Shown here piece by piece: positions 16,518 to 25,454 of a DNA stretch of 64,000 bases (within the stretch, counting starts at the first letter, position 1; each line of letters starts with the position of its first letter). The notes under the pieces were generated by a model. The model ran no database searches. It had not been told where the DNA came from and saw only the letters and a program-made list of their open reading frames with translations. The translations under genes and the position numbers were made by a program. The DNA is taken from contig NZ_JAGGPL010000018.1 in assembly GCF_018613805.1 (NCBI RefSeq), positions 248,001-312,000 of the forward strand. The letters run 5' to 3'. Source of the stretch: Arthrobacter sp. ISL-48. GTDB taxonomy: Bacteria; Actinomycetota; Actinomycetes; Actinomycetales; Micrococcaceae.

Positions 16518-17744
16518 ATGAATGGCCAGCTCGCAGAAACACTGCCGGCAGCAGAAGCAACCTTCCAGGCTGAAAAGGCTTCCCTCCTTAAGCAGCCCAA
16601 AGCGGTCTGGGCTACGGCCTTGGCGGCGGTGTTCGCGTTCATGGGCATCGGGCTCGTGGATCCCATCCTCCCCGCCATTGCAAAAAACCTGGAGGCCAGC
16701 CCCAGCCAGGTCTCCCTGCTCTTCACGAGTTACTTCCTGGTGACGGCGGTGGCCATGCTGGTCACGGGCTTTGCCTCGTCGCGCATCGGCGGCAAGAAAA
16801 CCCTCCTGATCGGCCTCGCTGTCATCGTTGTTTTTGCCTCGCTGTCCGGCCTGTCCGGCAGCGTGAATGAATTAGTGGCGTTCCGCGCGGGGTGGGGCCT
16901 AGGCAATGCCCTCTTTGTCGCCACCGCGCTGGCCGTCATCGTCGGGGTGGCCAGCGGCGGGGCGGGTACCGCTATCATCCTCTACGAGGCCGCGCTGGGT
17001 CTCGGTATTTCGCTCGGACCGCTCCTCGGCGCCCTGCTCGGCGGCTGGCAGTGGCGGGCGCCCTTCGCTGGGACGGCGGTCCTGATGGCTGCGGCCTTCC
17101 TTGCACTGATCGCCCTGCTTCCCAAGACTCCGCTGCCCGAACGCAAGGTGAGGCTCCGCGATCCGCTGCTGGCCCTCGGGCACAAGGGGCTCCGGACCAC
17201 CGCGGCCAGCGGGTTGTTCTACAACTACGGCTTCTTCACCATCCTGGCCTTTACCCCGTTCATTCTGGGCATGGACGCCTACGGCATCGGGGGAGTGTTC
17301 TTCGGTTGGGGTGTCGCGGTGGCGGTCTTCTCCGTCTTTGTGGCGCCGGTGCTGCAGAACCGCTTCGGAGCCACCAAGGTCCTCACCGGGACACTTTTTG
17401 TCCTGATGCTGGACCTGTTCGGGCTGGGGCTGGCTGCCGGGCACTCGGTTCCCGCCGTCGTCGTTCTGGTGGTGATCTCCGGAGCGTTGCTGGGCGTCAA
17501 CAACACGATCTACACGGAGCTCGCAATGGGCGTTTCGGACTCACCGCGGCCTGTTGCCTCTGCTGGCTACAACTTCGTGCGCTGGATGGGTGGTGCCTTG
17601 GCGCCATTTGCCGCCGCACAACTCGGGGAGCACTTCGGACCCCAGATCCCGTTTTTCGCCGGAGCCGTGGCCATGATGGTTGCCATCGGCGTCGCGTTCG
17701 CGGGCCGGAACTCTCTGAAGTCGCACGAACCGCACGTCGTGTAG
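16518..17744 (+). CDS. MFS drug-efflux-type transporter
   Basis: The protein has 408 residues and about 12 predicted membrane segments. The ATG at 16518 follows TTAGGAG at good spacing; a longer frame starting inside the regulator gene is rejected. Motif A-like 'ASSRIGGKKTLLIG' lies after TM2, and 'LGISLGPLLGALLGGWQWRAPF' is the antiporter motif C region in TM5. The gene follows the MarR regulator closely. Together they resemble standard drug-responsive exporter operons. The compound exported is not predictable. Confidence 0.9.
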   Translation: MNGQLAETLPAAEATFQAEKASLLKQPKAVWATALAAVFAFMGIGLVDPILPAIAKNLEASPSQVSLLFTSYFLVTAVAMLVTGFASSRIGGKKTLLIGLAVIVVFASLSGLSGSVNELVAFRAGWGLGNALFVATALAVIVGVASGGAGTAIILYEAALGLGISLGPLLGALLGGWQWRAPFAGTAVLMAAAFLALIALLPKTPLPERKVRLRDPLLALGHKGLRTTAASGLFYNYGFFTILAFTPFILGMDAYGIGGVFFGWGVAVAVFSVFVAPVLQNRFGATKVLTGTLFVLMLDLFGLGLAAGHSVPAVVVLVVISGALLGVNNTIYTELAMGVSDSPRPVASAGYNFVRWMGGALAPFAAAQLGEHFGPQIPFFAGAVAMMVAIGVAFAGRNSLKSHEPHVV

Positions 17745-17750
17745 ACGCAG

Positions 17751-17776
17751 GCGGGCGGTCTGTACAGACCGCCCGC
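17751..17776. terminator. 26-bp perfect palindrome between convergent transporters
   Basis: GCGGGCGGTCTGT (17751-17763) is followed directly by its exact reverse complement ACAGACCGCCCGC (17764-17776). It sits between two convergent genes 57 bases apart and should act as a bidirectional terminator, with the central bases forming the loop. Confidence 0.8.
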
Positions 17777-17801
17777 TAAACGTAACGGAGTCTTCGACGG
17801 G

Positions 17802-19241
17802 TCAGATCTTTACGGAACCCTTGGGGACGAACAGCGTCTCCGCCTGCTCCAGGGACATCCCATTGGTCTCCGGCACCTTGAACATCACAAAGAAGAACGA
17901 CGCCGCCGCGAACAGTGCGTACAAGGCGTACGTCAGCGGCAGCGAACCGGCGGCCATGACGGGAAAGCTGAGTGTGATGGCGAAGTTGGCCACCCATTGC
18001 GCGGCTGCTGCCAGGCCAAGCGCGCGGGCACGTATCCGTGACGGGAAGATCTCGCCCAGCAGCACCCACACGAGCGGGCCCCAGGATGCGCCGAAACTGA
18101 CCACAAAGATGTTGGCGGCCACCAAGGCAACAGGACCCCAGGCTCCAGGCAGGGAAATGTCCGATCCTGATCCCACCGCTGACGAGAAGGCCAACGCCAT
18201 CGTTCCCAACGAGGCTGCCATGCCGATGGAGCCGGCCAGCAGAATGGGGCGGCGGCCGATGCGGTCCACGAGTGCAATGGCTACCAGGGTCACCAGGATG
18301 TTGGTGATGGACGTGGCCACCGAGATGCTGAGCGAGTCCTTTTCCTGGAATCCCACGGCCTTCCAAAGGGTCGTGGAGTAGTAGAAAATCACGTTGATGC
18401 CCACGAACTGCTGAAGCACGGAGAGGGTAATTCCGACCCAGACCACTGCTTGCAGGCCGAAAGTCTTACCGCGGAGGGATCCCTTCTGGCCAGCCAGCTT
18501 GTCCTCTTCGATGGCTTCCTGGATTTCGCGGATGTGCCGGTCAGTGTCCTCGGCCGGGGCAATGGAGTCAAAGACCTTGCGGGCTTCCTCTTCCTTGCCC
18601 TGGAACACCAGGAAGCGGGGGGATTCGGGGAGGGTGTAAGCAATCCAGCCGTAGACCACGGCAGGGACGGCTGCGCCGAGGAACATCCAGCGCCATGCTT
18701 CGAGGCCCAGCCAGAAACCCTGGTTGGCCCCGCCGGCTCCCGTGGCAAAGAGGGCGTCGGAGAGGAGCGCGGCGAAGATACCCGTGGTGATGGCCAGCTG
18801 CTGCAGCGAAGCCAGGCGTCCGCGCACGTGCCGCGGGGAAATCTCGGAGATGTACGCGGGGGCGATCACCGAGGCAAGCCCGATGCCCAGGCCGCCTACC
18901 AGGCGCCAGAAGATCAGGTCCCAGATCCCGAACGCGAAGCCCGTACCGATGGCGCTGACGAGGAACAGCAGCGCGCCCAGCTTCATGGCGGGGATGCGGC
19001 CGTAGAGATCGGCGACCTTTCCGGCGAGGTAAGCCCCGGCTGCACAACCCAGGAGGGCGATGGCCACGGCAAATCCCGTGACCGCCTCTGACAGGGCGAA
19101 TTCCTCTTTGATGGCGTCCACCGCGCCGTTGACCACTGAGGAGTCGAACCCGAACAGGAAACCGCCCACCGCTCCCGCAAGGGCCAGCCAGATCACCCGC
19201 CGGGGGATCTTCGCGGTTGTCTGCTCCTTGGCGGTGGACAT
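17802..19241 (-). CDS. MFS sugar porter (xylose/inositol/glucose-type symporter)
   Basis: The protein has 479 residues and 12 membrane segments of the sugar porter family. Diagnostic motifs are 'PESPRFLVFQGKEEEARKV' after TM6, 'DRIGRRPILLAG' in loop 8-9, 'VADLYGRIPAMKLG' in loop 2-3 and the 'VPETNGMSLEQ' C-terminal signature. AGGGAG precedes the ATG at 19241. It likely imports a pentose, hexose or polyol by proton symport. No sugar-catabolic gene is adjacent, so the substrate stays open. Confidence 0.9.
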   Translation of the reverse strand: MSTAKEQTTAKIPRRVIWLALAGAVGGFLFGFDSSVVNGAVDAIKEEFALSEAVTGFAVAIALLGCAAGAYLAGKVADLYGRIPAMKLGALLFLVSAIGTGFAFGIWDLIFWRLVGGLGIGLASVIAPAYISEISPRHVRGRLASLQQLAITTGIFAALLSDALFATGAGGANQGFWLGLEAWRWMFLGAAVPAVVYGWIAYTLPESPRFLVFQGKEEEARKVFDSIAPAEDTDRHIREIQEAIEEDKLAGQKGSLRGKTFGLQAVVWVGITLSVLQQFVGINVIFYYSTTLWKAVGFQEKDSLSISVATSITNILVTLVAIALVDRIGRRPILLAGSIGMAASLGTMALAFSSAVGSGSDISLPGAWGPVALVAANIFVVSFGASWGPLVWVLLGEIFPSRIRARALGLAAAAQWVANFAITLSFPVMAAGSLPLTYALYALFAAASFFFVMFKVPETNGMSLEQAETLFVPKGSVKI

Positions 19242-19469
19242 GGTGCTCCCTGGGGTTGGGGTCGGGTGGATGCGGTGCGGACGTCATCGGCTCGGGTGCC
19301 GGCCCAGACGGCCGGCGCACACGCGCTAACAGTGTGGCACGTCACCGGGCGACGTTCCACTTGGGAAGGTCCCGCCCGAACAGAAGGCGGCGACGGCGGG
19401 ACGTTCCGAGCACCGCCGTCGGACGTTCCGCCTTGTGAGGACGGCGAGCCTGCCCACCCGGAAAGCGGA

Positions 19470-19500
19470 ACGGCAGGCAGTCCAAAAGACTGCCTGCCGT
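19470..19500. terminator. Hairpin terminator of the DHA2 exporter gene
   Basis: ACGGCAGGCAGTC (19470-19482) pairs perfectly with GACTGCCTGCCGT (19488-19500) around a five-base loop that reads TTTTG on the minus strand. It lies 22 bases beyond the stop of the minus-strand exporter. The rest of the gap (19242-19469) holds no gene. It contains three GACGTTCC words at about 19351, 19401 and 19423 whose meaning is unclear. Confidence 0.85.
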
Positions 19501-19521
19501 GACGTTGCTCCGGACCAAGAG

Positions 19522-21174
19522 TCAGTGAGCTGGCACCGCGTCTTTTGCGACGGCCTTCGCGTCCGTGAGCTTCTTGTTCGGCAGCGCGAAGCTGATGAGG
19601 AACGCGATGCCGGTCAGCACAGCCGCGGTGATCATCACGGTGTCGATCGCATAGGCGAAACCTTCGGTGATGGGCCGGGTGAGGGCGCTGTTGGCGGTGT
19701 GCAGCCAGCTGGTGTCGTTGAGGGAATCGTTGGACCCCCCGTTCTGGAAGAACTCGTAGAGCTTGGCATTGGCGGGGTCGGCGGCCACTGCGGGATCTTT
19801 AAGGACGGCCAGGTAGTCCGCGTTCTGCATGGCCGATTTCATGCCGTCGGCAATCCGGTTCGCGGCCAGGCTGAACAGCAGGGAAATGAACACGGCGGTG
19901 CCCACGGCGCCGCCCATGGAGCGGAAAAACGCGGCCGAGGAGGTTCCAACGCCCATGTCCTTCGGCGGGACTGAAACCTGCATGGCCAGGGTGAGCGGCT
20001 GCATGCAGAAACCCAAGCCCATACCGAAGAACACAGCGATCAGGCCGGGCACCCACAGCCCGGTATCTACACCCAGTGAGAACCCCATGACCAGGGCGGA
20101 GGCCGTCAGTATGGCCGTACCCATGATGGGGAAGATCCGGTAGGTCCCGGACGCCGAGATGGTGCGGCCCGCGGTGATGGAGCCGGTGAGGATGCCCACG
20201 GTGAAGGTGATCATCATCAGGCCAGCCTGGGTGGGGGTGAGTCCCTTGACCAGCTGCAGGTACATGGGCAGCATGGCGATGGCGCCGAACATGCCGATGC
20301 CGATGATGAAGTTCAGCAGCGAGGACAGGCCAAAGGTAACGTTCCCGAAGAGCCGCAGCGGGATCAGGGCGTAATCCCCGGCGCGCTTTTCAGCCAGCAG
20401 GAACCAGATGATGCCCACCACGCCAAGGCCGTAGCAGAGGAACGAGTCCAAGGATGTCCAGCCCCAGCTCCGGCCCTGTTCAGCCACCAGGAGAAGGGGC
20501 ACGATGGCCAGGGTGATGGCTGCGGCACCCCAATAGTCGATTTTCTGTTTCACATGCTTCGCGGGCAGGTGCAGGAAGATAAACACGACGGTCAGCGCGG
20601 CCAGGCCGATGGGGAGGTTGATGAAGAAGACCCAGCGCCAGCCGTCGAAACCCAGGATGTTGGCTGATCCGGCGAAGGCGCCGCCCACCACTGGACCCAG
20701 CACCGAGGAGATGCCGAACACGGACATGAAATAGCCCTGGAACTTGGCCCGGTCCTTCAGCGAGACGATGTCGCCGATGATGGTCAGCGCGAGTGCCAGC
20801 AGGCCGCCGGCGCCGAGGCCCTGGACGCCGCGGGCGATGGCCAGTTCGGTCATGGAATGCACCGAACCTGCGTACAGGGAGCCGATCAGGAAAATCAGGA
20901 TGGCCGTCAGGTAAAGCGGGCGCCGGCCGAAGATGTCGCTCAGCTTCCCGTAGAGCGGCGTGCTGACGGTGGAGGTGATGAGGTAGGCGGTGGTGGCCCA
21001 GGCCTGGAGCGACAACCCGTCCAGGTCGTTGGCGATGGTGTAGATGGACGTGGACACGATGGTCTGGTCCAGGGATGCCAGGAACATGCCAAGCATGAGT
21101 CCCACCATCACGGTGATGATCTGACGCTGGGTCAGGGTTTCGCCGGCGGCTCGCACAGCGGTGGCTTTGGACAT
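19522..21174 (-). CDS. MFS multidrug exporter, DHA2 (EmrB/QacA) family
   Basis: The protein has 550 residues and about 14 membrane segments. It shows the DHA2 motif A ('GKLSDIFGRRPLYLTAI'), the antiporter motif C region ('SSVLGPVVGGAFAG') and the 'WRWVFFINLPIG' signature. A large extracellular loop sits near the C-terminus (around residues 440-490). GGAG precedes the ATG at 21174. A perfect palindrome at 21224-21238 lies in its promoter region, so a repressor encoded elsewhere probably controls it. It should export cationic dyes, antibiotics or metabolites. Confidence 0.92.
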   Translation of the reverse strand: MSKATAVRAAGETLTQRQIITVMVGLMLGMFLASLDQTIVSTSIYTIANDLDGLSLQAWATTAYLITSTVSTPLYGKLSDIFGRRPLYLTAILIFLIGSLYAGSVHSMTELAIARGVQGLGAGGLLALALTIIGDIVSLKDRAKFQGYFMSVFGISSVLGPVVGGAFAGSANILGFDGWRWVFFINLPIGLAALTVVFIFLHLPAKHVKQKIDYWGAAAITLAIVPLLLVAEQGRSWGWTSLDSFLCYGLGVVGIIWFLLAEKRAGDYALIPLRLFGNVTFGLSSLLNFIIGIGMFGAIAMLPMYLQLVKGLTPTQAGLMMITFTVGILTGSITAGRTISASGTYRIFPIMGTAILTASALVMGFSLGVDTGLWVPGLIAVFFGMGLGFCMQPLTLAMQVSVPPKDMGVGTSSAAFFRSMGGAVGTAVFISLLFSLAANRIADGMKSAMQNADYLAVLKDPAVAADPANAKLYEFFQNGGSNDSLNDTSWLHTANSALTRPITEGFAYAIDTVMITAAVLTGIAFLISFALPNKKLTDAKAVAKDAVPAH

Positions 21175-21223
21175 GACTGCTCCAACGGGAAGAAAGGGGG
21201 AATTAAGCTTGATAGTTGCTTTC

Positions 21224-21238
21224 AGTAACTATGTTACT
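21224..21238. promoter_or_regulatory. AGTAAC-TAT-GTTACT operator upstream of the DHA2 exporter
   Basis: A perfect 15-base inverted repeat AGTAAC-TAT-GTTACT lies 50-64 bases upstream of the exporter start. An overlapping ATAGTT (21212-21217) and AACTAT (21227-21232) pair extends the symmetry. The element is the kind of AT-rich operator bound by TetR or MarR repressors, but no such gene is adjacent. Confidence 0.6.
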
Positions 21239-21283
21239 TCCCAATTTGTTCCCCGGCCGCCAGAAATTTCCCTGGGCTCCGGA

Positions 21284-21781
21284 TCAGCGCTCCACGAGGA
21301 TGCCGTCGGTGTCGCACCAGACCATGGCGCCGGGCCGGATTGTCACGTCCGCGATTTGCACGTCCACGTCCACCTCGCCCGCGCCGGTCTTGGCGCTCTT
21401 GCGCGGGTTGCTGCCGAGGGCCTTGACCCCCAGCTCCAGCCGCGCAATCGCTTCCCGGTCCCGGATAGCTCCGTAAATCACGACGCCGGCCCAGCCGTTT
21501 GCCACGGCGCTTTCGGCAATCATGTCCCCCATGAGGGCCGTGCCCAGCGAGCCGGCGCCGTCCACTATGAGCACTGCACCGTTGCCCGGGGTCGCCAGAG
21601 TGGCCTTTACCAATGCGTTGTCCTGGAAGCAGCGGATAGTGCGGGCCGGGCCGCTGAAATGCGTGTGGCCACCCAAGGACTGGAACTGGAGCGACACGGA
21701 TGCCAGATCTTCGCCGCGCTCATCGTAGAGGTCGGCGGTGTTGACGACGGAGCTGGATGGGCTTTCGGCGGCTGCAGTCAT
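21284..21781 (-). CDS. rraA: RraA-like protein (regulator of ribonuclease E / HMG aldolase fold)
   Basis: The protein has 165 residues. AGGAGG precedes the ATG at 21781 and fixes the start; a much longer open frame upstream is spurious. Family signatures include 'TADLYDERGEDL' at the N-terminus, 'GGHTHFSGPARTIRCF', and the core 'VLIVDGAGSLGTALMGDMIAESAVANGWAGVVIYGAIRD', which includes the G-D-x(20)-R-D-like region. RraA binds RNase E-type enzymes in E. coli. Many actinobacterial homologs may instead be 4-hydroxy-4-methyl-2-oxoglutarate aldolases; the sequence alone does not settle which. Confidence 0.9.
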   Translation of the reverse strand: MTAAAESPSSSVVNTADLYDERGEDLASVSLQFQSLGGHTHFSGPARTIRCFQDNALVKATLATPGNGAVLIVDGAGSLGTALMGDMIAESAVANGWAGVVIYGAIRDREAIARLELGVKALGSNPRKSAKTGAGEVDVDVQIADVTIRPGAMVWCDTDGILVER

Positions 21782-21908
21782 GGGTCCTCCTAGGTGGATG
21801 GTGCTTCGAGGGCTATGCGCCCCTGGCGATACGCCGTACGAGCGCTGCGGTGATGCCCACGATAGTCTGATTCTCAGATCCATCAACCGTTCTTTGGGGG
21901 AGCCAGCC

Positions 21909-23225
21909 ATGAGCCTGTCCGACATGCCCGGAGCAGTGCCAAACCCCGCTGCTTCCGGCAGCCCAGCGGCAGCGAGCGCGACGGCGGCGCTGACGGAGCC
22001 AACGCAGCGTGTCCGCCCTCTGTGGATCAGCGGCGTGGTGCTGGTCAACCTGGGCATCAATGCCGCGTTCTTCGGGCCCATCCAAGTGCTTCTGGGCCAG
22101 CAGGCCGCCCACTTCAGCGAAGACGACAAAGAGGCCATCCTGGCGCTGGTCACGGGTGCCGGAGCAGCAGTGTCCCTCGTGGCCAATCCGTTGTTCGGGG
22201 CCTTCAGCGACCGCACCACGTCCCGGCTTGGACGGCGCGTGCCGTGGGTTCTCTTCGGTGCGGTCCTGGGGGCCGCAGCCCTGATTGCGTTGGCCGGTGC
22301 TCCCAACGTGGCCGTCATGGCGCTTCTGTGGTGCGTCGTCCAGGCCGGGTGCAACGGTGCCTATGCGGCCATCACGGCTGCCATCCCTGACCGGGTGCCG
22401 GTCCCGCAGCGCGGCACGGTGGGCGGCTTGGCTGCCATGGGCCAAACGGTGGGAATCCTGGCCGGAGCGGTGATTGCCGCCGTCGTCAGCGGAAATTTCG
22501 CCGTCGGGTACTGGCTATGTGCCGCCGCGCTTCTCGCCGGCGTCGTACTCTATTTCTTTGAGAGCGACGACCTCCCCCTGCCAGCCGCGATGCGTACGCC
22601 ACTGAGCCTCGCGGCCTTTGCCAGGGGGTTCTGGATTTCGCCGGCACTCTATCCCGATTTCGCCTGGGCGTGGTTGACACGGCTGCTGGTGAACGTCGGC
22701 AACCACATGGTGACGCTGTACCTGCTGTTCTTCCTGACGGATGCCGTGCACCTGAAGGAGACGCAGGGGATCGAGCCGGAGTTCGGCGTGCTGATCCTTA
22801 CCGGTCTCTATGCCGTGATGGTGATTGTCACCAGCGTCATCGGTGGCCCGTTGAGTGACCGCATGGGCAAACGCAAGCCGCTGGTGATTGCGTCGTCGGT
22901 GACCATCGCAGTGGCTTCGCTGATCCTGGCGTTTGCGCCTACTTGGGCGGGGGCCATCACGGGAGCCTCTGTCCTGGGCATCGGCTTCGGTGCGTACCTG
23001 GCCGTGGACTTTGCGCTGATTACCCAGGTGCTGCCCACCGCGCTCGACCGCGGTAAGGATCTGGGGGTCATCAACGTTGCCAATTCCCTGCCGCAGGTCC
23101 TTGCGCCGCTCATCGCCTTTCCCTTTGTGAGGCTGTGGGGAGGCTACGTCGCGTTGTATGTGGCAGCCGCGGTTATCGGCTTGCTGGGTGCCGTGTTCGT
23201 GGTCAAAATCAAGGGAGTTGACTAA
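21909..23225 (+). CDS. MFS transporter, sugar/GPH-like
   Basis: The protein has 438 residues and 12 predicted membrane segments. The ATG at 21909 follows GGGGGAG; upstream in-frame starts overlap the divergent rraA gene. Motifs include 'NPLFGAFSDRTTSRLGRRVPWVLFG' (motif A with D-R-T-x4-G-R-R) and 'GGPLSDRMGKRKPLVI' in the second half. This pattern resembles MFS members near the sugar:cation symporter group. The downstream TetR gene starts 77 bases after the stop across a palindrome, suggesting paired regulation. Confidence 0.85.
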   Translation: MSLSDMPGAVPNPAASGSPAAASATAALTEPTQRVRPLWISGVVLVNLGINAAFFGPIQVLLGQQAAHFSEDDKEAILALVTGAGAAVSLVANPLFGAFSDRTTSRLGRRVPWVLFGAVLGAAALIALAGAPNVAVMALLWCVVQAGCNGAYAAITAAIPDRVPVPQRGTVGGLAAMGQTVGILAGAVIAAVVSGNFAVGYWLCAAALLAGVVLYFFESDDLPLPAAMRTPLSLAAFARGFWISPALYPDFAWAWLTRLLVNVGNHMVTLYLLFFLTDAVHLKETQGIEPEFGVLILTGLYAVMVIVTSVIGGPLSDRMGKRKPLVIASSVTIAVASLILAFAPTWAGAITGASVLGIGFGAYLAVDFALITQVLPTALDRGKDLGVINVANSLPQVLAPLIAFPFVRLWGGYVALYVAAAVIGLLGAVFVVKIKGVD

Positions 23226-23226
23226 T

Positions 23227-23248
23227 TACGCCACGAAAGCGTGGCGTA
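23227..23248. promoter_or_regulatory. TACGCCACG-AAAG-CGTGGCGTA palindrome
   Basis: TACGCCACG (23227-23235) and CGTGGCGTA (23240-23248) form a perfect 9-bp inverted repeat around AAAG, just after the transporter stop and 54 bases before the TetR start. It could be the TetR operator or a compact terminator. No T-run follows, so operator is preferred. Confidence 0.55.
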
Positions 23249-23302
23249 TAGTTGGACCGGATTGCAGGCGGAACGGGATTGGGGTTCGCCTGGCCGCCGC
23301 AC

Positions 23303-23935
23303 ATGAAAAACAACCCCGGAATGCCGATGCCCGAGACCCTTTCAGACCATCCGCCCATGGCCGCCCGCCCCTCTGCTCCGCGGCAGCAGTTGCGTTATGC
23401 CAGGATTCTTGAGGCCGCCGCAGGGTCCGCCCGCAAAGGGCTTGACTCTGTGGAGCTGTCCGAGGTTGCGGCGAAGGCCGACGTTCCGCTGGGGACGCTT
23501 TACAGATACTTTCCCTCGCCCACGCATCTGATGCTGGCCCTGTACCGCCACCAGCTGGATGAGCTGCATGCCGCAGCCCGCAACGCGGCCGCTCGCTTCC
23601 GTGGCCGGGCCCTTGCCGGGGTGGTGATGGAGATCTTCCACATGAGGGTGATGCAGCCCGCCGTCGAGCAGTGCCTCAGCCGCGGCGTCTATCTCAAAGA
23701 CCACGACACCACAGCCCTGCTGCGCGAGATCGACGCGCTGGGCGAGAAGGCTGTGGCCTCGGCCTGCAACGACGCTACGGCGGCCCGGGTCCTGCTGTTG
23801 ACGGTCACTGGTCTGGTCCAGTCTGTCCGCAACCGGCGTTTGTCCCTGTTCGAGGCGGAGGAAGACCTGAAAAAGGCCTGCGCGCTCGTGGTTCCGGCCA
23901 AATCGGACACCCGCTCCCTGCATCAAAACGTGTAG
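23303..23935 (+). CDS. TetR-family regulator, KstR-like
   Basis: The protein has 210 residues from ATG 23303 (weak ribosome site; later Met codons at about 23321 and 23357 are possible). The HTH 'RYARILEAAAGSARKGLDSVELSEVAAKADVPLGTLYRYFPSPTHLMLAL' is arranged like KstR, the repressor of cholesterol/lipid catabolism in mycobacteria. No steroid gene is nearby, so the resemblance is taken as fold-level only. It follows an MFS transporter and a perfect palindrome, which suggests local control of transport. Confidence 0.85.
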   Translation: MKNNPGMPMPETLSDHPPMAARPSAPRQQLRYARILEAAAGSARKGLDSVELSEVAAKADVPLGTLYRYFPSPTHLMLALYRHQLDELHAAARNAAARFRGRALAGVVMEIFHMRVMQPAVEQCLSRGVYLKDHDTTALLREIDALGEKAVASACNDATAARVLLLTVTGLVQSVRNRRLSLFEAEEDLKKACALVVPAKSDTRSLHQNV

Positions 23936-23936
23936 C

Positions 23937-23948
23937 TGGTCTAGACCA
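23937..23948. promoter_or_regulatory. TGGTCTAGACCA palindrome upstream of malic enzyme
   Basis: A perfect 12-base palindrome lies directly after the TetR stop and 276 bases before malic enzyme. It matches the TGGT-N4-ACCA pattern bound by FadR-type GntR regulators such as those of lactate or organic-acid genes. No GntR gene is adjacent. The role is a guess. Confidence 0.4.
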
Positions 23949-24012
23949 ATAGGGCCTTAAATCCGTCTTATTGGCATGATCCGGATCACAAAAGCGCCCG
24001 ACTAAACGTTTT

Positions 24013-24032
24013 GGCGCCGCGTTTGCGGCGCC
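24013..24032. terminator. GGCGCCGC-GTTT-GCGGCGCC hairpin
   Basis: A perfect 8-bp GC stem with a four-base GTTT loop lies 78 bases after the TetR stop. It may end that transcript or lie in the leader of malic enzyme. The remainder of 23936-24223 shows no gene. Confidence 0.5.
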
Positions 24033-24223
24033 ACTGTCATTTCGGGCCCGCAGCCTCTGGCTACCATTGCAGAACCGGAGTGGTTGGCAGACCGCACCTG
24101 CTGCGACTTCACACCGGGCCCGCCACCCCTGGGTCCTGCGAAGCGCCGATCCACTACTTGAGCCTCCATGTGCTTGAGCCCTCATGCGCCGTGCGCCCAC
24201 GGCTAGCCCCAGGAGACAAAGAC

Positions 24224-25423
24224 GTGTCCATTGACGCAATCGCATCCATTGACAATTCCGCAGCCACCGCGCTGACCGAAGCGGAGATCTTCGACGCCCA
24301 CCAGGGCGGCAAGCTCTCGATCTCCAGCACGGTCCCGCTGTCCAACAAGCGCGATCTTTCCATCGCCTACACCCCGGGCGTGGCCGAGGTCAGCCGCGCG
24401 ATCCACAACAAACCTGAACTCGCCCGCACCCTCACCTGGGCCCAGCGCCTGGTGGTCGTCGTCAGCGACGGCACCGCCGTGCTGGGACTTGGCAACATCG
24501 GAGCCAGCGCCTCGCTCCCCGTCATGGAGGGCAAGTCCGCACTGTTCAAGACCTTCGGCGATTTGGACTCCATCCCGCTGGTCCTGGACACCACCGATGT
24601 CGACGAGATCGTGGAAACCCTGGTCCGGCTGCGCCCCAGCTTCGGCGCAGTGAACCTTGAGGACATCTCCGCCCCGCGCTGCTTCGAGCTGGAGGAAAAG
24701 CTCATCGAGGCCCTGGACTGCCCGGTGATGCACGATGACCAGCACGGCACCGCGGTCGTGGCCCTTGCCGCCCTCACCAACGCGGCCAAGGTGACCGGCC
24801 GCGACCTCGAGGGCCTTCGCGTGGTCGTCTCCGGTGCGGGCGCCGCTGGCATCGCCGTCGCCGAAATCTTCCTCACCGCCGGCATCCAGGACGTCATCCT
24901 GCTCGATTCGAAGGGCGTCATCAACCGCGAGCGTGCAGACATCGCCGCCGACGCAGCCAGCAAGAAGGCCCAGATGGCGGAGCGCAGCAACCCGCGCGGC
25001 ATCAGCGGTGGCCCTGGCGAGGCCCTCCTAGGCGCCGACGTCTTTGTGGGCGTTTCCTCCTCAAAGCTGGACGAGGAGCACCTGAAGCTGATGAACCACA
25101 GCTCCATCGTGTTCGCCCTCTCCAACCCGGGCCCCGAAGTCCTGCCCGAGGTGGCAGCCAAGTACGCTGCCGTGGTTGCCACCGGACGCAGTGACTTCCC
25201 CAACCAGATCAACAATGTGCTGGCGTTCCCCGGGATCTTCCGCGGCGCGTTGGACGCCGGAGCGCGCCGGATCACGCCCGCTATGAAGCTTGCCGCCGCC
25301 CGCGCCATCGCCGAGCTCGCGGAAGCGGACCTCTCCGCGGACTACATCGTGCCCAGTCCGCTGGACCCGCGCGTGGCGCCTGCGGTAACGGCGGCCGTCG
25401 CCGCTGCGGTGGAAGCAGAGTAG
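24224..25423 (+). CDS. Malic enzyme (oxaloacetate-decarboxylating malate dehydrogenase)
   Basis: The 399-residue enzyme converts malate to pyruvate and CO2 with NAD(P)H formation. AGGAG at 24211-24215 fixes the GTG at 24224; the open frame continues upstream without similarity. Motifs are the catalytic Tyr region 'LSIAYTPGVAEVSRAI', 'GNIGASASLPVMEGKSALFK' with the catalytic Lys, metal-binding 'MHDDQHGTAVV', and the nucleotide-binding 'VVSGAGAAGIAVAEIF'. The size is that of the short bacterial form without the phosphotransacetylase extension. It feeds pyruvate and reducing power and has a strong hairpin downstream. Confidence 0.95.
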   Translation: MSIDAIASIDNSAATALTEAEIFDAHQGGKLSISSTVPLSNKRDLSIAYTPGVAEVSRAIHNKPELARTLTWAQRLVVVVSDGTAVLGLGNIGASASLPVMEGKSALFKTFGDLDSIPLVLDTTDVDEIVETLVRLRPSFGAVNLEDISAPRCFELEEKLIEALDCPVMHDDQHGTAVVALAALTNAAKVTGRDLEGLRVVVSGAGAAGIAVAEIFLTAGIQDVILLDSKGVINRERADIAADAASKKAQMAERSNPRGISGGPGEALLGADVFVGVSSSKLDEEHLKLMNHSSIVFALSNPGPEVLPEVAAKYAAVVATGRSDFPNQINNVLAFPGIFRGALDAGARRITPAMKLAAARAIAELAEADLSADYIVPSPLDPRVAPAVTAAVAAAVEAE

Positions 25424-25454
25424 CCTCCCCAGTTGCCCGCTGGTCATAGATTTC

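Noticed and set aside
21284..22354. Long minus-strand open frame extending rraA to 356 residues
   Set aside because: The AGGAGG-ATG at 21781 starts a normal 165-residue RraA; upstream codons are the antisense of the transporter gene.
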